Source: Apoderus coryli (taxonomy: Eukaryota > Arthropoda > Insecta > Coleoptera > Attelabidae). Taken from it: a stretch of DNA of 64,000 bases. Made by a program: the position numbers and the translations under genes. The notes below the pieces were generated by a model. It was given only the letters and a program-made list of their open reading frames with translations, searched no databases and had not been told where the DNA came from. Below, in pieces: positions 20,655 through 29,757 of the stretch. The stretch's first letter is position 1. Every line of letters begins with the position of its first letter. Where the stretch lies: contig OU452200.1 of the NCBI GenBank assembly GCA_911728435.2, forward strand, positions 36,409,715 through 36,473,714, given 5' to 3'.

Positions 20655-21378
20655 AGAGGGATTTCTTCTAGCCATACAGGATCAAGTTATGGCTACACGC
20701 AATTACCGAAAATATATTTTAAAAGAGCAGATCCCAACTACTAAATGCCGCCTTTGCAATAAAGAAGAGGAGTCTATTCAACACCTGCTGTCGGCTTATA
20801 GTTATCTGGCGCCCACGTTTTATTTGGAAAGGCATAACAACATTGCTAAAATATTGAATCAGGAGTTATGTGGTGAACTGAATTTATTGTCATCTAAGAA
20901 ACCATACTATCTTTACACACCATTACAGATTAAAGAAAACGATGACCACAAGATATATTCGGATTTGGCAATAATAACCGATCAGACTGTTCAGCACAAC
21001 CGACCCGACATTGTTGTTTGGAGCAAAACGCAAAATAAGGTTTACTTAATAGATATATCTGTGCCTCTAGATGACAACGTCGCAAAAGCTCACAATGAAA
21101 AAATCTGTAAATACCAACAACTATCAAATGAAATGAAGAGAATCTGGAACGTCAGCGTAGAAATATACCCTATTATAATATCGGCTAATGGGCTGATCCA
21201 CAAGAAAGTTAGCACTTACCTAAAAAATTTTAAACATACAAACCTCTATTATGCTAAATTTGCAGAAAGCTGCTATCCTAGGCTCGGTTTCCACTATCCG
21301 AAAAGCGTTATCCAAGTACGGATAAAAGCCTTGGTTCTGAACCCGGCAAATATACCAGGAAACTGTGAAAAAAAATAA
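20655..21378 (+). pseudogene. C-terminus of an R2/R4-like LINE: zinc knuckle plus REL endonuclease
   Basis: Such LINEs use a restriction-enzyme-like endonuclease downstream of the RT to nick target DNA. Before the first Met the frame already reads EGFLLAIQDQ, so the fragment is 5'-truncated at about 20655. Seen: CRLCNKEEESIQHLLSAYSY, a CCHC knuckle whose last cysteine is replaced by Tyr; RPDIVVWSKTQNKVYLIDIS, matching the PD-D core of the REL endonuclease; and the tail PRLGFHYPKSVI. It ends at TAA 21376-21378, followed directly by AATAAT repeats. The RT itself is absent. The frame is open for ~240 codons, so decay is modest. The exact clade is not assigned. Confidence 0.75.
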
Positions 21379-21840
21379 TAATAATAAGCTTTATTGCTCA
21401 ACAGAATCTATCCATTTACAGAGCAATACATGAAATAGGAAATAAATTCGACATATAATAACTAGGTACATTACAATTTTACAAATTACAATACAATTTA
21501 GCTTCATCTAAAATTCCCCTCAGTGGGGTGAAATGTACATCACACGATTTACACATCACATTATAATAATTTAACTTAAAATATATAGGAGACTTCAACA
21601 TAAGATCGTTCAAGCCCTCTGGCAGGAAACAGTGCTACAATGCCTACCGGACACACGCGGTATACAAAAATTAATTTGGGACAACAACTCTGTGCAATCT
21701 ATTTTATTGTTCAGCAGTCCCTGCAGGAAGGTAAGAGCCACAGGCGCTCTACGATATTCTAGGGACTCAATCTGGAACCTACTTGTCAGATCGGTATACT
21801 CAATTCCTCTAGCAGGGTATACGTTATCACATTTATAAGC
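21379..21840 (-). mobile_element. 5'-truncated LINE 3' end
   Basis: Read on the minus strand it encodes VYPARGIEYTDLTSR, FQIESLEYRRAPVALTF, QGLLNNKIDCTELL and FCIPRVSGRHCS, a LINE protein C-terminus. A ~240-bp 3' UTR follows, ending GAGCAATAAAGC and an ATT-repeat tail. The tail meets the AATAAT repeat of the R2/R4-like fragment, so the two LINEs lie tail to tail. Confidence 0.75.
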
Positions 21841-22077
21841 TAGGTATTTAAGAAATCTACGGACGACTTATGACTGACATAAGAAGGATTCCAAACCAAA
21901 CTACAATACTACAACTTGGAATGCACAAACGAAAAGAATAGAGCCTTAAGATTGTTGAGAGTGAGAGTTTTAAGAGAAGAGGTTTGCCGAATTTACTTAA
22001 CTACGATTCAACAAAGTTCTAAAAACTCATTAAATCGCCTTAACCAAGGTCATTAGCAAGAAGCACCCTCAGAGAAA

Positions 22078-23494
22078 ACAGGGTGAGCAAAACTCGATGT
22101 CCCAGCTCTGTTATGAGAAAATGAAAAACGATAGAAAAATTCGGGTAAAAGAGGTTCTTAAATAGGATCAAGTAAGCTCCATTTTAACCCATATTTCATT
22201 TTGTTTCCAAGTTTGGAAACTGAAGTAAATGACGTCATAAACTTCTTTTTTTTCAGAAACACCTATAAAGAGCTAATTTTTATAAACAACTTTTGTAAAG
22301 AAAAAATGTGCTATCTTCATTCGTTAAATAATTATAAGCAAATTTGTAGAAAAAACTAACAGGAAAAATTCGCAACCGTCACAACTTTTACAGAAGTAGC
22401 CTTTGGAAACAAACTGCAATTATATCTGTCAATACGTAAACTAATGGTTGACAAATAGTATTCGTGTGATAACTTCTAATATAAGTCAAACATTTGATAT
22501 TGAGTCAAGAGAAAAGATACGTATTATCCATCGGTTGTTAATAATAATTACTTATTAAACACTACAAAAACAGATGATATTATTTAATAGTAACTATTAT
22601 TACCACAGAATTAAACCTATAGGCTACTAATTAATTATAGGAAATCAATCACTACAACAAATTTTCAATGTGACCACCTCCTAGTTGTAAACGCTTATCT
22701 AATCTCCTCCCTTCTCTTCCTGAGGCCTTACATAAGAATTCTCTTGAGAGTTCATTGCATCCATTTCTAATTTTTTCCTTTAAATGTTCTAAGTTATGTG
22801 TAAGCAATTCTTGCTTGGAGCGCCGCCCCTGTCATGCTGGAAAAACATATTTGCTCGTAACTGCAATGACACATTTTCGAGAAGCACAGAAAGTTGCTCT
22901 TGAAGAAATTGCAAATATTCTTCACTGCATAAAACACCTTCGTAAAAGTATGAAGCAATTAAATGCCCGTTAATAATACTCCACCAAAGTTAATGCCAAA
23001 ATGTCCTTCCTTTTCAATGGGATTGACAAATAACGTGTCAACTTTTTCGTTATGCGTAAATATTTAACATAAAATGCACACATTAAATGACGATAAAACT
23101 ATTCGTCAACCATTAGTTTTATTATTGACAGATATAATTGCAGTTTGTTTCCAAAGCCTACTTGTTTAAAAGTTGTGAAAGTTGCGAATTTTTTATAATA
23201 GTTTTTCCTACAAATTTGCTTTTAATTTGTTAACGAATGAAGATAGCAAATTTTTGTCTTTACAAAAGTTGCTTAAAAAAATTAGCTCTTTTGAACTATA
23301 TAAAAATATAGGTATGTTTCTGGAAAAAAAAAATTGTTGACGTCATTTACTTTAGTTTCCAAATTTGGAAACAAAATCAAATGTGCGTTAAAATGGAGCT
23401 TACTTGATCCCATTTAAGAATCACTTTTCAGAATTTTTCCACCGTTTTTCATTTTCTCATAACACAGCTGGGACATCGAGTTTTGCTCACCCTG
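22078..23494. mobile_element. Long-TIR Tc1/mariner-like element with internal deletion
   Basis: The left end CAGGGTGAGCAAAACTCGAT is the exact complement of the right end ATCGAGTTTTGCTCACCCTG, followed by TA. The left TA is AA, probably mutated. Arms of about 380 bp (22078-22455 and 23110-23494) enclose a ~650-bp centre holding transposase scraps on the minus strand. It has the same design as the element at 5924-8674 but shows no obvious sequence sharing beyond CAGGGTGAG. Confidence 0.8.
22680..22985 (-). pseudogene. Transposase remnant (second catalytic D region)
   Basis: The minus strand gives INGHLIASYFYEGVLCSEEY, LQFLQEQLSVLLENVSLQ and LRANMFFQHDRGGAPSKNCL. FFQHD.GGAP corresponds to the FQ(H/Q)DGAPAH block around the second catalytic aspartate, with a small insertion. 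Past this, further frames give SREFLCKA-like residues with stops. The first D and last E blocks are missing. It lies within the long-TIR element, so it is its own eroded gene. Confidence 0.65.
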
Positions 23495-23539
23495 TACAAT
23501 TGGTATATAGAATTTCGTCATGATCATCAACAGTGAGTG

Positions 23540-23735
23540 AATAGATATTTTGTATATAAGAAAAGGTTAGAAAAGCTAATTAGAGTAACTAAACAAAATT
23601 ACTATAGAAACGAATTAGAATTAAACTACAATTAAAAAAGAAAACGTATTTTCTTATATACTTTTGAAGTATTTAAATGTATCACATTGTATTATGATTT
23701 GTGCATGTTGGCTAAATAAACATTATTATTATTAT
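23540..23735 (+). repeat. Probable LINE 3' tail
   Basis: It ends GGCTAAATAAACATTATTATT, the AATAAA plus ATT-repeat tail seen on the other LINEs of this window. No coding part could be recognised. Confidence 0.4.
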
Positions 23736-23739
23736 TAAC

Positions 23740-25390
23740 TAGTATCAGGTTATGGCCTGTATATCGCAATACAAGCATTCCCCAGGTGCTTCCTGGTTAC
23801 TACCCTCCACATTCTTAACTGTACAAAATATGCGGGACTAGAGAACGGCCCTACACCTCCTCAACCTTAGTTCTAATTACACGCATTATGGAAACTCATT
23901 TAAAACTAATTCGTTATGTTGAGCAGAGAAAAAGTGTACCTATATGTGTGTGCGGAATACAACAAAGTAACAAGGACGACGATGGTGGTGGAGGCGGCTG
24001 CGGTATTATTAGGAATGTGAGAGTAACTTAATTACCCCTTGAATTACGTTTAATTACACACCACCGTAATTTATGGTTGCATACAACAAAACGGTTTTTA
24101 GATTTGCGTTGTTGTGCTCTTACACTTAGGTACTCACTGTGAAAATGTAATAATACACTTTTTTTTTGTCTGTCTCATAATGTTCGCCACCAAAACAGCA
24201 TATTGTTACGTACTTATGGGCTATTATGAGTTTTTTTTATTCAGTTGGTATGTGCCGGATGTGCGGCCTAGAATGGCGACGAGGTAATGCGGTTCGCTTG
24301 CACATACCAGGTTATTATCATTATTTATTTATTAATATTGTAGTAAACATAAAAAAATCGGTTCCCGACAAGATATAATACAGGTAATCCCCTTTCCCAC
24401 GGCATAAAATTTGACCTTTTACTTTTGTGCTTTGTGTTGATATTTTGGCACCAACTGTCTGAAAACTTTACCGTTATATCTTCGTATATCGTGCATCGAT
24501 GACGAAAGTGATCTGCTTCACCAGGGCATATGGGATGGCCAAATTAATGGTTGCTTGATAAGCCATTTTGTTATCTCATTTCTTTTGCAGAATCTGCTGA
24601 ATCTTCTTCACCACAATCACGAATTTTCAGCATACTGTAGTAGCTTCAGTGGTGAAATCGCAGGCCATTCGATATCTATGCCTATGCCTCAAATTGTTGT
24701 GAAAGTTTCACCGGTTTTTTACTGTCGAGGGGTTCTAAAGCCAAGACTGCAGTTCTTCTAATCCTCTCCCCGTAGAGCTACTATTAACGCCATTATTTCC
24801 TTCATTTCATCCCAGATTTACCAGTGAAGTTGATGTTGCTTCTATTATTTTCTTATTGATATATTCTAATTCGACTTTTACTAATGGCCACTTCATGCGT
24901 CTTTGATTCGATTTTCTTGCTAAATTACATGTAATTCTCCTTTAGTCTTCATCGCTGTCTCATCTAAATACATATTTATTATTCTTGTTTTTATCCGACT
25001 ACTTTTCTCACAATTTCTCCTTCTGATTGCATTTGTTCAGGTTGTCTCTCAACTTCTTTTTTTTTTTCATTCTCGTCAGGATCCTTTCTTCTACGAGTGA
25101 TTTTATTCTTCTACCTTGTCGTATTATTTCGTCTTGTTTTTCAGTTTGATGTATAATTATCTTTCTTCTTCTTTGGTTGTGTATAATGTTCGAATTCATT
25201 TTTTTTTATCTGCTCCGTGTTTTTTTTTGTTACGTCATTTCTTGTCAAACGAACTATTTAGTTTAAAAAGCATAGCAAAGACCTGTTTTTGGTTTGTTTT
25301 GTTGACTGTTGATTTTGAGGAGATGGCTGAAATAAATTGAAAATACAGGTAGCAAAGCTTCTTTAGTTTATTAAATGACTATTTCATGAT
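23740..25390. other. Unassigned region
   Basis: No protein similarity recognised. It contains a GGTATGTGC/GCACATACC hairpin (24247-24308) and a pyrimidine-biased stretch at about 24960-25240. Confidence 0.35.
24247..24308. other. Hairpin of unknown role
   Basis: GGTATGTGC and GCACATACC form a perfect 9-bp stem, extendable by one pair and one wobble. It encloses 44 nt that are more GC-rich than the surroundings. No RNA family is recognised. Confidence 0.35.
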
Positions 25391-25394
25391 TATT

Positions 25395-25761
25395 CACGCT
25401 GGTCGAGATCGGATACCCATAGAGCTTATCAAACTCACATTTATGATAAGAGGGAAATTCCTAAGCAGTGGCTATCATTCACTTTTGTGCTCATACCCAA
25501 GAAACTGAATCCAAGAGAATGCTCAGATTACCGAACCATCGCACTTATGAGCCACACCTTGAAGTTGTTCTTAAAGATCATTCACAACAAAATTTACAGA
25601 AGAATAGAGGAAGACATAAGCAACACATAATTTGGATTCCGCAAAGGAAAGCTTCAATACCTGGGTCATGTAATGAGAGGACACTTCTCCAACTGATAGT
25701 CCAGGGAAAGATTAGTGGAAAGCGGAGCATTGGAAGACGCAGTGTGTCCTGGCTAAAGAAA
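25395..25761 (+). pseudogene. RTE-like LINE, 5' part (interrupted host element)
   Basis: The plus strand gives RIPIELIKL, then IYDKREIPKQWLSFTFVLIP, KKLNPRECSDYRTIALMSHT and LKLFLKIIHNKIYRRIEED, the RT N-terminal region. It then jumps at about 25650 straight to KLQYLGHVMRG, LIVQGKISGKRSIGRRSVSW and LKK. The catalytic core (motifs A to C) has been deleted. Each block matches the fuller copy at 56210-58302. The element is cut at TAAAGAAA by the hAT-like insertion. It resumes at 34792 with LKNLRVWFKSSN, and after a second insertion at 35952 with LFRAAVNKVRI. Confidence 0.8.
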
Positions 25762-25769
25762 CAGTGGCG

Positions 25770-26860
25770 GCTTGTCCGATGAAACAAGTGAGGCAACGCT
25801 TCAACTAAATAATCAGTAAAATTAATAATATTTAAGTATTTAATTTTATTTTATTGTGTAATTATTTTTCTCCATATAAAATTTAAACTATAAATTAATG
25901 TATACTTAATTTTCAACCTGCTTTACCATACAACTGTAATTTTGAATTTCGTCTTCATCTGAAGCAGGCTTTATCCTATACACCTATTTAACATACTTAA
26001 TTTACATACCTATAGGTATTTCCCTCTTTTTTATTCGTGTAATAATAGTAAAACATTATTTATTTCGGTCTCTCTCTTCACTGTGTGCGACAGTTGACAC
26101 CCTTGCCAGTGCTTGTGTCCTATGACAATAGCCTATTTCTTTATCATACACGTTCTTATGCAGATGAAGCGTGTCTCAAAGCATTTTTATCTATTATTCA
26201 GCAACAATGGGCAACACTGCCATCTGGCATATACCCACTATACAACCACCTGTCGCTCTTCGTCTAAACATAGTTTCCAACGTTTAATTGTACTAAGCAT
26301 AGCATACGAATCTTGCCATTAAAAAAACACTATAAGAAGCACGCTTCATATAGATGCAGCAGAGATTTAATGTAAAATAAAGTTATCTGACAACGTTTGG
26401 CGAGTGTTTTGTACCTATATGTCGATTATTATTTTGATTATATCTATCTCTATCACACAGTCGCAAATTTCTAGTGCTGTCACAGTTGTGCTCTGTGCTA
26501 ATATTATTTTTATGTACTTTTCGGGAAGCTTAAGGTTTTGATTTTTGATATTTTGAATACAAATTAGTCTTTCTCTTTAGTTACCTACAAATTTAATTTA
26601 AGTTTTAAAATCTAAAGAAGCAGTGAACAAATTAAAAAAATATATGTACGGTTATTAATTAGTAGGTACCTACCTATTTTTATAAAAATAAATGGGTAGG
26701 TACCGTAAAATATTGTTTTTTTAATCATATAATATATTATAATATCTCATACTTTAATATGGAAGAAGCAAGTAGGAAGTACTACACATCAGCAGCGTAA
26801 ATTCTATTTAAGCTGACATCAGGTAAGCGAAGTTATTATGAAAAATAATGTTTATTTTTT
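25770..26860. other. Non-coding left body of the hAT-like element
   Basis: AT-rich sequence with TAGGTACCTACC-type simple sequence near 26665 and 26695. No ORF with known motifs; the short ORFs at 26085-26322 overlap each other in different frames. Confidence 0.4.
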
Positions 26861-27025
26861 AATTTTAACTAAAGTTAAATTTTTTTAATCAACACTCCTT
26901 TTAAGAACAGAAAAATCTTGTTAAAAATATACAGACACACCTGTTCCAGATTGAAATAAATGTTTGATAAATATAAAGAAAGGCAAATGCATAAAAGCAG
27001 AGCTTTTAATATATTGCTTGCTAGT

Positions 27026-27467
27026 TGACGGCGCAGGTCATAAGTTATATAGAAATAATTATAAATAATTAAACAATTGGAATAGCACAAAACGATATAG
27101 CAGCGGGACTTACCAGCTTAGGGCTGCTGTTGCTAATGCGACGGTTGGGGGCCCCCGGAGTATCCTTCCTGCTCCACACACACTTTTACATCGGACATAT
27201 ATCACGTTGTAACATTTCTATGCATAAATGCATCACTAATATATAGTTCAATTACAATAATTAACAATAGGAATATAATGCGAAATTTAACTGTTTTTTA
27301 AAATGGACAAAAATCAACGGTCTTTTCATCCAACGAACGACTTAATGGCGAAGGCGCGCATGACGAATGCGCAATCGGCGGCGCTGTTGCCCGCTGTTTT
27401 GTCTAAAGTTTTGTGCTAAAAATGATATGCAACCAAACAATCAAAATATACAAAACCTGCGTCAACA
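27026..27467 (-). repeat. BEL/Pao 3' LTR
   Basis: 442 bp, identical by eye to 33276-33717. On the plus strand it starts TGACGGCGCAGG and ends GCGTCAACA. As the 3' LTR it supplies the transcript end. Confidence 0.95.
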
Positions 27468-27478
27468 TTCCGCCCACC
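27468..27478 (-). promoter_or_regulatory. Polypurine tract
   Basis: GGTGGGCGGAA on the element strand, directly against the 3' LTR, where plus-strand DNA synthesis would be primed. One T interrupts the purines. Position is the main support. Confidence 0.6.
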
Positions 27479-27657
27479 AAAAGAAACAAAGATGTTTTTT
27501 TTTTTTTTATTATACGAAAAGTGTTTTTTAGAAAAATTTGATTAAATTTACTAAAACAAAAAGGCTCGAAAGCTATTACTTTTATGAAAGAAAACAGCAA
27601 AAAACAACAACAATAAACATAGACACAGACACACAACCAATTGCAATAGAAACTATG

Positions 27658-29757
27658 TTAATTAGGCAAGGGACAGAGTTTAACCACCGGTCGCCTTAAC
27701 AATCCATGCGAGGTCCGCAGCGTAACCACACGCACAATACCGTCGGACCCCGGATGAAGCGTCACCACGCGAGCAAGTGGCCACTGCAATGGAGGTGTGT
27801 TTTCGGATTTTACTATGACCAAATCGTCAATTTTAAGGGTTTTGCTATATTTGGTCCACTTATGTCTCTGCTGAAGGGTATGTAAATATTCGCAATGCCA
27901 CCTTTTCCAAAAATCGGCATGCATTTTTTGCACTAGCTGCCAACGATTCAATTGATTTAATTGCAAATGGGACAAGTCTGGGTCGGGTAGGCTATTTAGA
28001 GGGGCTAACGTTAAGAAATGTCCTGGAGTTAAAGGACACAAATCGTTCGGGTCTGAACTTTGGGCACACAAAGGTCGAGAGTTCAACAGGGCCTCAATTT
28101 GGGTAAGTAAAGTGTTAAACTCCTCATAGGTAAGCGTTTGCATGCCAATCACTCGATGGATATGAGTCTTTACAGACTTTACTGCGGCTTCACTTAAGCC
28201 ATTAAAATGTGGCGAACCGGGAGGACTATGATGCCACTTTATCTGTAATGATGCGGAAGCGTAATTAGCATACTCTAAAAGAAGAGAATTTGCCCCAACA
28301 AAATTTGTACCGCAATCAGAATACAAGTCTGAAACTACACCCCGCCGCGCAACGAAACGTCGAAATGCAGCCAAGAATGCGTCCGCTGACAAGGATGTAA
28401 CTAATTCTAAGTGAACAGCCTTAACTGCGGCACACACGAAAACACAAATCCACGATTTAAAAGTGCGTGAACCACGATAGCGACAAATGGAGACTGCAAA
28501 TGGACCAGCGAAATCTACAGTGGTGTGGGTAAAAGCTTTGACTTGGCCGATTCGAAAAGACGGTAAGTCGGCCATATAAGGAAAAACCGATTTGGGACGA
28601 GCTCGAAGGCATCGAATACAACGAGAAAGGCAATGGTCTATCGCACGACGAGAAGACAGTATCCAAAACTGTTGTGACAAAAGATATTGAAGCGTTTTAA
28701 ACCCTGGATGCAAATTCAACAAATGAACCTCCTGGATAATGAGTTCGGTTAGGCGATGTGATCTAGGTAAAAGAAGTGGATGTTTAGCATCAAATGACAA
28801 GTTCGAGTTTCTAAGACGTCCGCCCACCCTAAGGGTTCCATCCGTATCAACGAAGAGGGCTAATTTACGAAGTGGTTTAGGCAGTATTCGATTTTTACGA
28901 ATTTTATTGAGAATGTCTGAAAATTGTTGCTTTTGAACAAAGAGAACGAGAGCTTTAAGAGCACGAAATAGTTCAAGATTAGAAAAAGAACCAGTTACTC
29001 TAATACGTGACTGGCAATTTTGGCGAAAACGAAAACAACAAGCGATAATCGATTTGATCTTTCGAAGAGACGAGAATTTTGACAAGAGTAAGTCGACAAA
29101 ATTTATTTCCATAGTGGACTCAAAGGATAAGAGCTTTTGTTCATTTAAAACTTCCGCCGACTCAAACGAAGTTTCATTTGCACAAAATTCCAGCGGCAAG
29201 TTTTCCATGCACAGCCACGCGGGGCCTTTCCACCACAGTTCATGTTCCACGAGCTTCATAGGTGTTAGTCCGCGAGAAACGCAATCTGCTGGGTTTTCAG
29301 GCGAAGACACATGATGCCAATGGGAACTGGGTAAAAATTCTTGAATATGACTTACGCGATTAGCGACAAATGTTTTTAACAAATGAGGGGACATGGCCAA
29401 CCAGCACAAAACTATTTGGCTATCCGACCAAGCAAAAATACGACTACAAGTTAGCTGGTCTTGGTAAGCATTTCGAACAAAAATTAATGCATCTGTCAAA
29501 AGTTTGGCAGCACACAACTCCAAACGAGGAAGCGAAAGAACTTTTAGTGGAGCGATTTTAGATTTTCCATATAAAAGGTAGGAATTAATGTTACCAAAAA
29601 CATCCTTAGTGCGAAGGTATACGACAGCACCGTAGCCAACGGTAGAAGCGTCTGCAAACCCATGAAGTTCGCAATGTGTCAATTTCACAGGTATCAAACA
29701 TCGCGGGATACGAATATTGCACAAAAATTTTTTAATTCCTGGCGAAATTGCGTCCAA
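27658..29757 (-). CDS. BEL/Pao Pol part 2: RNase H, integrase, DUF5641
   Basis: 699 codons on the element strand. Near residue 30, HGFADASTVGYGAVVYLR begins the RNase H-like region, with ELCAAKLL and AWSDSQIVLCWL as its other acidic blocks and SSPENPADCVSRGL after it. Around 330-380 is the integrase zinc-binding H-H-C-C (HLLNLHPG, LSRCIRCLRA). The integrase core follows with TVDFAGPF, LYSDCGTNFVG and NGLSEAAVKS, giving D, D and E. The last ~100 residues (NRWQLVQKMHADFWKRW; WPLARVVTLHPG) are the DUF5641 tail typical of BEL/Pao. The listed Met lies inside the overlap with the upstream ORF. Residues on both sides of the overlap align with one continuous Pol, so this is translated by frameshift or is separated by a 1-nt mutation. 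Confidence 0.93.
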   Translation of the reverse strand: MDAISPGIKKFLCNIRIPRCLIPVKLTHCELHGFADASTVGYGAVVYLRTKDVFGNINSYLLYGKSKIAPLKVLSLPRLELCAAKLLTDALIFVRNAYQDQLTCSRIFAWSDSQIVLCWLAMSPHLLKTFVANRVSHIQEFLPSSHWHHVSSPENPADCVSRGLTPMKLVEHELWWKGPAWLCMENLPLEFCANETSFESAEVLNEQKLLSFESTMEINFVDLLLSKFSSLRKIKSIIACCFRFRQNCQSRIRVTGSFSNLELFRALKALVLFVQKQQFSDILNKIRKNRILPKPLRKLALFVDTDGTLRVGGRLRNSNLSFDAKHPLLLPRSHRLTELIIQEVHLLNLHPGFKTLQYLLSQQFWILSSRRAIDHCLSRCIRCLRARPKSVFPYMADLPSFRIGQVKAFTHTTVDFAGPFAVSICRYRGSRTFKSWICVFVCAAVKAVHLELVTSLSADAFLAAFRRFVARRGVVSDLYSDCGTNFVGANSLLLEYANYASASLQIKWHHSPPGSPHFNGLSEAAVKSVKTHIHRVIGMQTLTYEEFNTLLTQIEALLNSRPLCAQSSDPNDLCPLTPGHFLTLAPLNSLPDPDLSHLQLNQLNRWQLVQKMHADFWKRWHCEYLHTLQQRHKWTKYSKTLKIDDLVIVKSENTPPLQWPLARVVTLHPGSDGIVRVVTLRTSHGLLRRPVVKLCPLPN

